Shown here in pieces: positions 1-6,312 of a DNA stretch of 10,950 nt. The stretch is from DATLYH01 sp035575035 (GTDB lineage Bacteria; Planctomycetota; Planctomycetia; Gemmatales; Gemmataceae), in the NCBI GenBank assembly GCA_035575035.1, contig DATLYH010000132.1:1-10950 (forward strand), in the 5' to 3' direction. Under the pieces are notes generated by a model. The model had not been told where the DNA came from. It saw only the letters and a program-made list of their open reading frames with translations, and did no database searches. Every line of letters begins with the position of its first letter. The first letter of the stretch is position 1. Position numbers and translations under genes: made by a program.

Positions 1-1218
1 CTCGTCCCAGCGGTCCGCCGCGCCCTCCGCGAGGCAGCAGAGCGAGCCGAGCGCCAGCGCCTCCAGGAGGAGCTGCGGCAGCGGGCCGAGGCCCTGGCCG
101 AGGCCGACCGCCGCAAGGACGAGTTTCTCGCCCTCCTCTCGCACGAGCTGCGCAACCCGCTCGCCCCCATCCGCAATGCCCTGCAAATCATGCGGCTGCA
201 CGGCCCCCTCGATCCGACCCTGGAGAAAGCCCGCGATATCATTGAGCGGCAGGTGCGGCATCTCTCCCGATTGGTGGACGACCTGCTCGACGTTTCGCGC
301 ATCACCCGCGGTAAGATCACCCTCCGCAAGGAACGGCTCGACCTGTCGGCGGTCGCCCGCCTGGCCATCGAGATCGCCCGGCCGCTGATCGACAAACGAC
401 AACACCAGTTGATCGTCACGACCGCGACCGAGCCGCTCTGGGTGGAAGCCGACCCGGTGCGGCTGGAGCAAATCATTTCGAACCTGCTCAACAACGCCGC
501 CAAGTATACCGACCCGGGCGGCCGGGTCTGGCTGACGACCGAGCGCGCGGACGACTGGGCAGTCCTGCGGGTGCGCGATACCGGCATCGGCATCCCGCAG
601 GAGATACAGGCCCATATCTTTGACCTGTTCATTCAGGCGGACCGGTCACTGGACCGCTCACAGGGGGGACTGGGGATCGGCCTGACGCTGGTCCGCCGGC
701 TGGTGGAGATGCACGGCGGCACTATCGAGGCCTTCAGCCCCGGTCCAGGTCAGGGGAGCGAGTTCATCGTCCGCCTGCCGCTGGCCGTGCCCCGGGTGGA
801 GGAGACGGGGTCGGCGGGAGCGCCCCCCCTTCGGGGCGCCGGGCGCGCGGCGGCCCCGCCCCGGCGCGTGCTGGTGGTGGACGACAACCGCGACGGGGCC
901 GACAGTCTGGCCATGCTGCTCCGCTTCTGGAAGCACCAGGTAGCGGTGGTTTACGACGGGCCATCCGCCCTGGAATCGGTCCAGACCGAACAGCCCGACG
1001 TGGTGCTGTTGGACATCGGCCTGCCGGGAATGGATGGCTACGAAGTGGCCCGGCACCTGCGGCAGCAGTTGGAGCACCAGCCGGTGCTGGTGGCCCTGAC
1101 CGGTTACGGCCAGGACGAGGACCGCCGCCGTTCTCGAGAAGCCGGCTTCGACTACCACCTGACCAAGCCGGTCGATCCCGACGCGCTGCAGGAGGTGCTC
1201 GCCTTACCGGGGGGCTGA
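1..1218 (+). CDS. Hybrid sensor histidine kinase with C-terminal receiver, 5'-truncated
   Basis: This is the C-terminal 405 residues of a two-component hybrid kinase; the reading frame is open from base 1, so the true start lies outside the window. Numbering from codon 1, a charged coiled-coil-like helix (about 5-43) leads into the dimerisation/phosphoacceptor domain with SHELRNPL, acceptor His48. The HATPase domain follows: N-box LLNNAAKY (about 163-170), G1 motif DTGIGIP (Asp193), then an F-box and GGLGIGL. After an Ala/Pro/Gly-rich linker a receiver domain begins at about 290, with acidic pair Asp294/Asp295, phosphoacceptor Asp338 in LLDIGLPG and Lys389 in LTKPVD. By family knowledge it autophosphorylates on His and passes phosphate to its own receiver, and probably on to another carrier. 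The first residues (LVPAVRRALREA) resemble the last helix of a receiver domain, so another sensor or receiver module may lie upstream. The signal sensed is unknown. The stop codon lies inside a hairpin repeat. Confidence 0.95.
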   Translation, partial: LVPAVRRALREAAERAERQRLQEELRQRAEALAEADRRKDEFLALLSHELRNPLAPIRNALQIMRLHGPLDPTLEKARDIIERQVRHLSRLVDDLLDVSRITRGKITLRKERLDLSAVARLAIEIARPLIDKRQHQLIVTTATEPLWVEADPVRLEQIISNLLNNAAKYTDPGGRVWLTTERADDWAVLRVRDTGIGIPQEIQAHIFDLFIQADRSLDRSQGGLGIGLTLVRRLVEMHGGTIEAFSPGPGQGSEFIVRLPLAVPRVEETGSAGAPPLRGAGRAAAPPRRVLVVDDNRDGADSLAMLLRFWKHQVAVVYDGPSALESVQTEQPDVVLLDIGLPGMDGYEVARHLRQQLEHQPVLVALTGYGQDEDRRRSREAGFDYHLTKPVDPDALQEVLALPGG

Positions 1219-1233
1219 CGCCCCCCGCTCGCC
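1201..1233 (-). repeat. Hairpin repeat, GTCA-loop family B (minus-strand copy)
   Basis: Read on the minus strand this is GGCGAGCGGGGGGCGTCAGC followed by CCCCCCGGT. On the plus strand GGGGGGC (1209-1215) pairs with GCCCCCC (1220-1226), plus C1208-G1227, around a TGAC loop. It matches the copy at 4393-4421 over 28 positions with five differences, all in the stem. The kinase stop codon TGA (1216-1218) is in the loop. It could act as a terminator, but no T-run follows, so repeat element is the better call. Confidence 0.75.
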
Positions 1234-1304
1234 TCCCGAAAACCTGACCACGCCCGCGGGTCCGGGGTCAGCGTTAATCTGGGCCGAAGGCGGCGAAGAG
1301 AGGC

Positions 1305-1310
1305 TATAAT
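1305..1310 (+). promoter_or_regulatory. Putative -10 element upstream of pckA
   Basis: A perfect TATAAT lies 70 bp before the chosen pckA start, in an otherwise GC-rich gap between the kinase and pckA. At 17-bp spacing the -35 position (1282-1287, GGCCGA) does not resemble TTGACA, so the promoter may be weak, activator-dependent or read by another sigma factor. The isolated consensus hexamer in GC-rich DNA is the only support. Confidence 0.4.
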
Positions 1311-1379
1311 AAAATGTTCTGCGTCGCGGCCAACCGGGCCGCCCGGGCTTGTGGGGATCGACCAACGAAAGGAAACCTG

Positions 1380-3008
1380 ATGGCCCCCGCGACTGTCGCT
1401 GCCCCCGCTGCCGCCGTGGCCCCGAACCGACCTGCGGCCCTCGACCTCCGGGCCCACGGCCTGATCAACCCCGGACCCGTCCACGCCAACCTCGCCCCCA
1501 GCGCTCTGACCGAGTTGGCCCTGGCCCGCGGTGAAGGGCTGCTCACCGAGACGGGTGCCCTGGTGGCCTATACTGGCTCACGGACGGGCCGATCGCCGCT
1601 GGACCGCTACCTAGTTGCCGAACCGGCTGTCCGCGACGAGATCTGGTGGGGGTCGGTCAACCGGCCAATGGAACCGGCCGCCTTCCAGCGCCTGCTCGAC
1701 AAGGTGCTGGCCTACTTGCAGGGGCGCGAGCTGTTTGTCTTCGACGGCTGGGCCTGCGCCGACCCGCGGCATCGGCTCAATGTCCGTGTCATCGCCGAAA
1801 AGGCCTGGCACGCGCTGTTTGCCCGCTGCCTGTTCCTGCGCCCGCCGCCGGGGGAGTTGGGCGATGGGCCGCCGCAGCTGACCGTCCTGAACGCCTGCGG
1901 CATGCGCGCCGACCCTGCGGCCGACGGCACCCGCAGCGAGGTCTTCGTTGTCCTTAGTCTGGAGCGGCGGCTGGTGCTGATCGGCGGCACCCACTACGCC
2001 GGCGAGATCAAGAAGGCGGTCTTCTCGGTGCTCAACTACCTCTTGCCCAAGCAGGGCGTCTTCCCGATGCACTGCTCGGCCAACATCGGCCCAGCGGGAG
2101 ATACGGCCCTGTTCTTTGGACTTTCGGGGACCGGCAAGACAACGCTCTCGGCCGACCCGGAGCGGCGGCTGATCGGCGACGACGAGCATGGCTGGTCCGA
2201 TGAAGGAGTCTTCAACATTGAAGGGGGCTGCTACGCCAAGACCATCCGCCTGTCGCGTGATGGCGAGCCGCAGATCTGGAATGCCATCCGCTTTGGCAGT
2301 GTGCTGGAAAACGTAGTGGTTGATCCGGCGACGCGCCGGCCGGACTACGACGACGACAGTTTCACCGAGAACACCCGGGCGGCTTACCCGGTGGACTTCA
2401 TCGACAACGCGGAGCTTTCCGGCCGCGGCGGCCACCCGGCCAACGTTTTGTTCCTGACCTGCGACGCCTTCGGGGTGATGCCGCCGTTGAGCAAGTTGAC
2501 GCCGGAACAGGCGATGTATCACTTCCTGTCGGGCTACACGGCCAAGGTGGCCGGCACCGAAACGGGGGTGACCGAGCCGCAGGCGACGTTCAGCACCTGC
2601 TTCGCGGCCCCGTTCTTGCCACTGCACCCGACGCGCTACGCCGAGATGCTGCGCGACAAGCTGAAGGCGCACGGCTCACAGGTCTGGCTGGTGAACACCG
2701 GCTGGACAGGGGGACCGGTCGGTGTCGGCCACCGGATGCGGCTGGGGCACACGCGGGCCATGGTGCGGGCGGCACTGGCCGGGGCGCTGGAAGGAGTAAC
2801 CTTTACGCCCGACCCGACCTTCGGTGTGCTGGTGCCGGACGCCTGCCCGGGGGTGCCGCCGGAGGTGCTGCGGCCGCGCTCGACCTGGAAGGACCCGGCC
2901 GACTACGACGCCAAGGCTCGCTATCTGGCCGGGTTGTTCCACAAGAACTTCCAGACTTACGCTGGCTACGTCGCCCAGGCGGTCCGCCAAGCCGGGCCAA
3001 GGGTGTAA
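1380..3008 (+). CDS. pckA: Phosphoenolpyruvate carboxykinase (ATP)
   Basis: This cytosolic gluconeogenic enzyme converts oxaloacetate and ATP to phosphoenolpyruvate, ADP and CO2. The protein has 542 residues, close to the usual ~540 of the ATP-dependent family. Visible motifs in order are TGSRTGRSP (65-73, oxaloacetate-binding region), YAGEIKK (206-212), HCSANIG (231-237), the P-loop GLSGTGKT (247-254, Lys253), GDDEHGW with metal/phosphate-binding Asp267-Asp268, RFGSVLENVV, and the C-terminal WTGG region. Positions agree within one residue with the E. coli enzyme. I chose the ATG at 1380 because AAAGGAAA sits just upstream and the resulting length fits the family; an in-frame ATG at 1314 would add 22 unconserved residues and overlap the likely promoter. 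The first ~20 residues are an Ala/Pro-rich extension of no clear function. GTP-type PEPCK is excluded by these motifs. It stands as its own unit, 161 bp after the kinase and 168 bp before acpS. Confidence 0.97.
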   Translation: MAPATVAAPAAAVAPNRPAALDLRAHGLINPGPVHANLAPSALTELALARGEGLLTETGALVAYTGSRTGRSPLDRYLVAEPAVRDEIWWGSVNRPMEPAAFQRLLDKVLAYLQGRELFVFDGWACADPRHRLNVRVIAEKAWHALFARCLFLRPPPGELGDGPPQLTVLNACGMRADPAADGTRSEVFVVLSLERRLVLIGGTHYAGEIKKAVFSVLNYLLPKQGVFPMHCSANIGPAGDTALFFGLSGTGKTTLSADPERRLIGDDEHGWSDEGVFNIEGGCYAKTIRLSRDGEPQIWNAIRFGSVLENVVVDPATRRPDYDDDSFTENTRAAYPVDFIDNAELSGRGGHPANVLFLTCDAFGVMPPLSKLTPEQAMYHFLSGYTAKVAGTETGVTEPQATFSTCFAAPFLPLHPTRYAEMLRDKLKAHGSQVWLVNTGWTGGPVGVGHRMRLGHTRAMVRAALAGALEGVTFTPDPTFGVLVPDACPGVPPEVLRPRSTWKDPADYDAKARYLAGLFHKNFQTYAGYVAQAVRQAGPRV

Positions 3009-3036
3009 ATGCGGGCTGGGTTATGCTACGATCGTA
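3004..3036 (+). promoter_or_regulatory. Putative extended -10 promoter with overlapping palindrome, upstream of acpS
   Basis: TGC immediately before TACGAT (3027-3032) forms an extended -10 (TGn plus a 4/6 hexamer). At 17 bp spacing a weak -35, TGTAAA (3004-3009), overlaps the pckA stop. TACGATCGTA (3027-3036) is a perfect 10-bp palindrome covering the -10, a layout that could serve as an operator. The acpS start is about 140 bp downstream, so a long leader would be implied. Support is motif-only. Confidence 0.35.
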
Positions 3037-3176
3037 TCACTTGAGCCAGTCGTCCTGGCCGCTTGCGACTCGGCGCAGCAGCGGGAGCCCGCCGCTCCAA
3101 GCGGCACCGAAAATAACCCCAGTCAATCTCCTGTAAGAGCCGGGCAACTCTTTCCGGCGGAAAAGGCACACTCGTC

Positions 3177-3587
3177 ATGGAAATCGTTGGCATCGGCACC
3201 GACATCGTGGAGTGCCTGCGCATCGGCCGTATGATCGAGCGGTACGGCGAGCTGTTCCTGGAGCGGGTCTTCACCGAGCGGGAGATCCGCTACTGCCAGG
3301 CGCGGAAGCGGGCCACCGAACACTTCGCCGGCCGCTGGGCCGCCAAGGAGGCGATCTTCAAATGCCTGGGGACCGGCTGGGGCCGCGGCATGGCCTGGAC
3401 CGACCTGGAAATCCGTAACGAGCCGACCGGTCAGCCGCGCGTGCTGATGTGCGGCGCCGCTAAGGATGTCGCCCAGAGTCTGCGCATCTCCGACATCCTG
3501 CTGTCGATTTCGCACTGCCGGGCCTACGCCACCGCCTACGCCATCGCCGTCCGCGGCACCGCGCCGCACAGCAGCGAGCCCCGGTAA
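3177..3587 (+). CDS. acpS: Holo-[acyl-carrier-protein] synthase
   Basis: AcpS transfers 4'-phosphopantetheine from CoA to a serine of apo-ACP, which makes the carrier active for fatty-acid synthesis in the cytosol. The 136-residue length fits the family (about 120-140, active as a trimer). The N-terminal signature IVGIGTDIV carries the Mg2+ ligand Asp9. The second signature, RWAAKEAIFK, carries Glu58. Both fall at the same positions as in E. coli AcpS. The C-terminal strand ILLSISHCRAYATAYAIA is also typical, with SISH as the usual substrate-pocket motif. The ATG is preceded by a purine-rich GGCGGAAAAGG, and the signature starts at residue 3, so the start is secure. It does not sit next to pdxJ, as it does in enterobacteria. 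The last few residues (RGTAPHSSEPR) are a tail beyond the fold. The stop codon lies in the arm of a large inverted repeat. Confidence 0.96.
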   Translation: MEIVGIGTDIVECLRIGRMIERYGELFLERVFTEREIRYCQARKRATEHFAGRWAAKEAIFKCLGTGWGRGMAWTDLEIRNEPTGQPRVLMCGAAKDVAQSLRISDILLSISHCRAYATAYAIAVRGTAPHSSEPR

Positions 3588-3675
3588 CCGTGACCAGGGG
3601 ACAAGGAGAGGGGAAGAGATCGGCGATTGTTCGAACTGTCAACCGGGCTCCTTGTCACCGTGTCACGGTTACCGG
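3581..3675. repeat. 28-bp inverted repeat straddling the acpS stop codon
   Basis: Arms 3581-3608 (begins CCGGTAACCGTGAC) and 3648-3675 (ends GTCACGGTTACCGG) are inverted complements at 25 of 28 positions, with 39 bp between them. The first 14 outer positions are perfect. The acpS stop TAA (3585-3587) is in the left arm. The right arm also contains the odd palindrome ACCGTGTCACGGT (3657-3669). As RNA it would form a very stable stem-loop and could end acpS transcription or protect the 3' end. No T-run follows. It could instead be a small mobile or degenerate repeat. Confidence 0.75.
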
Positions 3676-3752
3676 CCCTTGGCGAATCCGGGTGGGTCCG
3701 TATCAATAACGGCGATAGTGACACGGTAGAGAAAGCGGCTGCCTTGTCCCGT

Positions 3753-3766
3753 GAAGCGGCCGCTTC
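3753..3766. repeat. Perfect 14-bp palindrome GAAGCGGCCGCTTC
   Basis: This perfect palindrome lies 55 bp before the PH-domain gene, in the 233-bp gap 3588-3820. It is suitable as a dimeric regulator site, but no repressor or second copy is visible here. Apart from it and the inverted repeat at 3581-3675, I see only a weak TATCTT (3785-3790) with no -35 in this gap. Confidence 0.4.
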
Positions 3767-3820
3767 CCCTCCGACCGCACTGAATATCTTTTCTCGTTCA
3801 TGGAGTGAGGAACGCCGCCC

Positions 3821-4336
3821 ATGACCGCGGACCGCAAGCAAGCCGTCACCGGCATCCTGCCGCCGCAGCTGGGCGAGGCGATGATTCGCGAAGTTTGGCC
3901 GTCAGTCACCGACGCCCAGCCGGCCCTGGCCGCGTTATGCGAGAAGATGCAACGCACCATCCTCCTGGCCCCGCTCGCCTGGCTGCTGCTGGCCCCCCTT
4001 TATTTCAAAAAAGTCCTCCCTTTCCTGGCCAAGCGCTACACGCTGACCAACCGCCGGCTGATGATCCAGCGCGGGCTAAGGCCCAAGCCGGTCGAGGAAA
4101 TCGCCCTAGCCGACATCGACGATGTTCGGTTGGTGCCGGACAGCCTCAGCGCCTTCTATCGCTCTGGCACGCTTGAGGTGCTGGCCAAGGGGCAGGTCGC
4201 CCTGAGGCTGGCCGGGGTGCCTGAGCCGGAGTCGTTCCGTCATGCCATCCTCAACGCCTGCCGAGCCTGGGCGCCGCGTAAGCCGGCCGGTGTTCTCCCC
4301 CCCGAAAAAGAGGCGCCGATCGACGTGTCGCGCTAA
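3821..4336 (+). CDS. Membrane-anchored bacterial PH-domain protein
   Basis: This 171-residue protein has a short cytosolic N-terminus, one hydrophobic segment (about 46-62, TILLAPLAWLLLAPLYF) and then a stretch typical of bacterial PH domains (bPH2/YdbS-like, PF03703). That stretch is YTLTNRRLMIQRG (73-85), VEEIALADIDDVRLV (91-105), a strand ending SGTLEVLAKG (115-124) and a helix ESFRHAILNACRAW (137-150). The YxLTxxRxxxxxG pattern is the main signature. Such proteins sit at the inner membrane; their ligand is generally unknown, and I assign no activity. The start is supported by GGAGTGAGG 10 bp upstream. The final ~20 residues (from APRKPAGV, 151-158) overlap a decayed copy of the hairpin repeat found downstream, so this tail is probably not part of the fold. 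The neighbours give no functional clue. Confidence 0.8.
   Translation: MTADRKQAVTGILPPQLGEAMIREVWPSVTDAQPALAALCEKMQRTILLAPLAWLLLAPLYFKKVLPFLAKRYTLTNRRLMIQRGLRPKPVEEIALADIDDVRLVPDSLSAFYRSGTLEVLAKGQVALRLAGVPEPESFRHAILNACRAWAPRKPAGVLPPEKEAPIDVSR
4271..4292 (+). repeat. Decayed family B repeat inside the PH gene 3' end
   Basis: GCGTAAGCCGGCCGGTGT, within this interval and one base beyond, matches the family B core GCGTCAGCCGGCCGGTGT of the copy at 4353-4382 with one difference. It is read in frame as the codons for APRKPAGV. The 5' half of the stem no longer pairs fully, so the copy looks degraded. Confidence 0.55.
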
Positions 4337-4352
4337 AAGGGCGCTACCTTGT

Positions 4353-4440
4353 GGGTGAACAGCCGGCGTCAGCCGGCCGGTGTGGTCTGGTCGGCGAGCG
4401 GCCGGCGTCAGCGGGCCGGTCTGGTCGGCGAGGCCTGGTG
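4353..4440 (+). repeat. Tandem family B hairpin repeats
   Basis: There are two full copies and one shrunken copy. Copy 1 (4353-4382) has a perfect stem GCCGGC (4362-4367) / GCCGGC (4372-4377) around GTCA. Copy 2 (4393-4421) has GCCGGC / GCGGGC around GTCA, extended by two outer pairs with one mismatch. The cores are offset by 39 bp. A third stretch, GGCGAGGCCTGGTG (4427-4440), keeps the ends but lacks the middle. CTGGTCGGCGAG joins the units. This fills most of the PH-to-phosphatase gap. Confidence 0.75.
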
Positions 4441-4457
4441 TTAGACGCGCTAAAGAG

Positions 4458-4500
4458 AACGCGGAACGAGGTGTTCTGGAGTTATTCCGCGTTCCGCGTT
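4458..4500 (+). repeat. Inverted repeat upstream of the phosphatase gene
   Basis: AACGCGGAACG (4458-4468) and CGTTCCGCGTT (4490-4500) are perfect 11-bp inverted arms with a 21-nt loop. Because the right side repeats TTCCGCG in tandem (4485-4498), the left arm can also pair with 4485-4493, so two exclusive stems are possible. It ends 41 bp before the phosphatase start and would lie in its leader or the upstream gene's trailer. No T-run follows. Confidence 0.6.
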
Positions 4501-4541
4501 GGCGCTGGTAGTCGGGCCCGCCATGCGGTACAAAGGAGGGC

Positions 4542-6173
4542 ATGACCAGACTCATCACTCTGCAAGGGCCCAGCTCCGGTCAGCAGTTCCCGCTCGCGGA
4601 AGGCACCACCATCATTGGGCGCCAGCCCGACTCCGCCATCTACCTGGAGTCGTTGGCCGTCAGCCGGCAGCATGCCCAGGTCACTTTGCGCCAGGGGGTT
4701 TGTACCATCGAAGACCTGGGAAGCAGCAACGGCACCTACCTCAACGGCAAGTTGATCCCACCCCGCACGCCCCAGCCGCTGACCGAGCAAGACATGCTGC
4801 AAATCGGCCCATACGTCTTGGCCCTGCGCCGCGACACCGAGCCGCCTCCTTCCGGCCCCCACCCGCACATCCGGGCCGAAGTCAGCGTCCTGCTCTCCAA
4901 CCAGACGCTGTACACGCAGAACCCGGCCCACAAGCTCCAGGTTGTCCTGGAGATTTCCCAGCACCTGGCCCGCACCCTGGAGGAGGGACCCCTCCTGGAC
5001 AAGTTGCTCGACCAACTGCTCGTGCTCTTCCCGCAGGCTGACCGGGCGATGGTGATCCGCTGCGAGGGCGACCGGCTGGTGCCCCGCGCGCAGCGAAGCC
5101 GCGGCCCCGAGGTCGGCGAGTTCCGCTTCAGCCGGACCATTGTCAACAAGGCCCTGGAGGAGGGCGTCGGCATTCTCAGCGAGGACGTGCGCGACGGCCG
5201 CAGCGTGGAGATGACCCCTACCCTCCTGGCGCTGAACGTGCGCTCGTTCCTGTGCGTGCCGATGATCAGCCCGGACGGCCGCCGGCTCGGAGCGATTCAG
5301 ATGGACTGCTCACGCCCTGCGATGATGTTCGGCCGCGACGATCTGGAGCTATTGACGGCCATCGGGCTACAGGCGGCCGTGGCCCTGGACAATGCTGCTC
5401 TCCACGCCGAACGGTTGCAGCGCGCCCGCCTGGAAGAGGAGGTCCGGCTGGCGCGGGAGATCCAGCAGGGCTTCCTGCCGACCGACTTCGCCCCGCTGGG
5501 AGAGGCCGGCTTCGAGTTGTTCGCCTGTGTCTATCCGGCCCGCGAGGTTTCCGGCGACCTGTATGACTTCTTTGTCCTGGACGACGGCCGGCTGGCGTTC
5601 TTCGTCGGCGATGTCTCGGGCAAGGGGGTGCCGGCATCGCTGTTTATGGTCGCTGTGCGGACGCTGACCCGGCATCTGGCGCCGTCAGTCGGCAGCCCAG
5701 GGGAGACGCTCCGCCGACTGAACACCGCCCTGGCCGCCGACAATCCGGCCGGCACGTTCGTGACCTTGGCCCACGGCGTCTACGACCCGCGCACCAGCGA
5801 AGTGGTCCTGGCCTCGGGCGGCCACCCGCGGCCACTGTTGCGGCGAGCCGACGGCCAGGTCGAGGCGGTGGAGGTGCCGGCCGGGCGGCTGCTCGGCTGC
5901 GACTGGGGCCCGACGATGACATGGCGCGAGGCCCGGCTAACGCTGGCCCCGGGCGAGACCCTGATCCTGTATACCGACGGGTTCACCGAGGCCCGCGCCC
6001 CGGACGGCCAGACCATGTTCGGTGAAAGACGGCTGAGCGAGGTACTGGGCGGCCCGCGGACAGCGCTGAACCTGCCAGCCTGTGCTGAAGAGGCCCGTGT
6101 CGCCGTGGAGCGCTTCACCGGCACCCGCGAGCAGCAGGACGACCTGACCCTGCTGCTGCTGCGCCGGCAATGA
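4542..6173 (+). CDS. FHA-GAF-SpoIIE (PP2C-type) serine/threonine phosphatase
   Basis: This soluble 543-residue signalling phosphatase has three modules. An FHA domain (1-97) binds phosphothreonine peptides: GRQPDS (26-31), SRQHAQV (41-47) and DLGSSNGTYLNG (58-69). A GAF domain (about 125-290) ends in LLTAIGLQAAVALDNA. A short helix (RLEEEVRLAREIQQGFLP) joins it to a SpoIIE/RsbU-like PPM phosphatase (about 310-540). The metal ligands are visible: SGDLYD (Asp339), GDVSGKG (Asp357), LYTDGFTEA (Asp479) and QQDDLTL (Asp533-534). The catalytic set is therefore intact. RsbU-type relatives dephosphorylate anti-anti-sigma factors, and FHA suggests recruitment to targets phosphorylated by Ser/Thr kinases; neither partner is encoded here. 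The start is preceded by AAAGGAGGG (4532-4540) unusually close to the ATG. An in-frame stop lies just upstream (4509-4511) with no other start codon between, and FHA begins at once, so the start is firm. Confidence 0.95.
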   Translation: MTRLITLQGPSSGQQFPLAEGTTIIGRQPDSAIYLESLAVSRQHAQVTLRQGVCTIEDLGSSNGTYLNGKLIPPRTPQPLTEQDMLQIGPYVLALRRDTEPPPSGPHPHIRAEVSVLLSNQTLYTQNPAHKLQVVLEISQHLARTLEEGPLLDKLLDQLLVLFPQADRAMVIRCEGDRLVPRAQRSRGPEVGEFRFSRTIVNKALEEGVGILSEDVRDGRSVEMTPTLLALNVRSFLCVPMISPDGRRLGAIQMDCSRPAMMFGRDDLELLTAIGLQAAVALDNAALHAERLQRARLEEEVRLAREIQQGFLPTDFAPLGEAGFELFACVYPAREVSGDLYDFFVLDDGRLAFFVGDVSGKGVPASLFMVAVRTLTRHLAPSVGSPGETLRRLNTALAADNPAGTFVTLAHGVYDPRTSEVVLASGGHPRPLLRRADGQVEAVEVPAGRLLGCDWGPTMTWREARLTLAPGETLILYTDGFTEARAPDGQTMFGERRLSEVLGGPRTALNLPACAEEARVAVERFTGTREQQDDLTLLLLRRQ

Positions 6174-6216
6174 GGGGCCGGGAATCCTTCCACCTTATTA
6201 ACGGCCCTTTTGGCCG

Positions 6217-6293
6217 AGCCCGGAGCGTAAGTTCAGAGCCCGGAGCGTTAGCGACGGGCTGTCCGCCCCGACCCGGCGCTAGCGCTCCGGGCG
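6217..6293. repeat. Family A hairpin repeats in inverted pair
   Basis: A truncated copy (AGCCCGGAGCGT, 6217-6228) is followed by a full copy AGCCCGGAGCGTTAGCGACG plus GGCT (6237-6260). Its ends AGCCCG/CGGGCT pair, with a GC-GTTA-GC tip. A reverse copy follows at 6277-6293. The forward and reverse copies also pair with each other: 6238-6253 with 6277-6292 (all Watson-Crick except one G-T), continuing as CGGG/CCCG after an A-G mismatch. It fills the gap between the phosphatase and sulfatase genes and ends just before the sulfatase ribosome-binding site. It may act as a terminator. Confidence 0.7.
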
Positions 6294-6312
6294 CGGAGGA
6301 ATACTTGCGGGG

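Noticed and set aside
190..1218. Kinase gene starting at the ATG at 190
   Set aside because: The phosphoacceptor His codon (142-144) and the coiled-coil lie upstream in the same open frame, so the ATG is internal and the gene is truncated by the window edge.
1208..1227. Intrinsic terminator of the kinase gene
   Set aside because: The stem is strong but no T-run follows, and the same flanks and loop recur elsewhere, so repeat element explains it better. A termination role is not excluded.
1314..1379. Upstream pckA start at 1314
   Set aside because: It would overlap the likely promoter region, lacks a ribosome-binding site and adds 22 unconserved residues. The ATG at 1380 has AAAGGAAA upstream and gives the family length.
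1611..2672. 353-codon minus-strand open frame opposite pckA
   Set aside because: It is a shadow of GC-rich codons in pckA; the His/Gln/Arg-rich translation has no recognisable domain.
1..6173. A single operon from the kinase to the phosphatase
   Set aside because: Gaps of 160-240 bp, repeats and promoter-like elements between genes, and unrelated functions argue for separate units.
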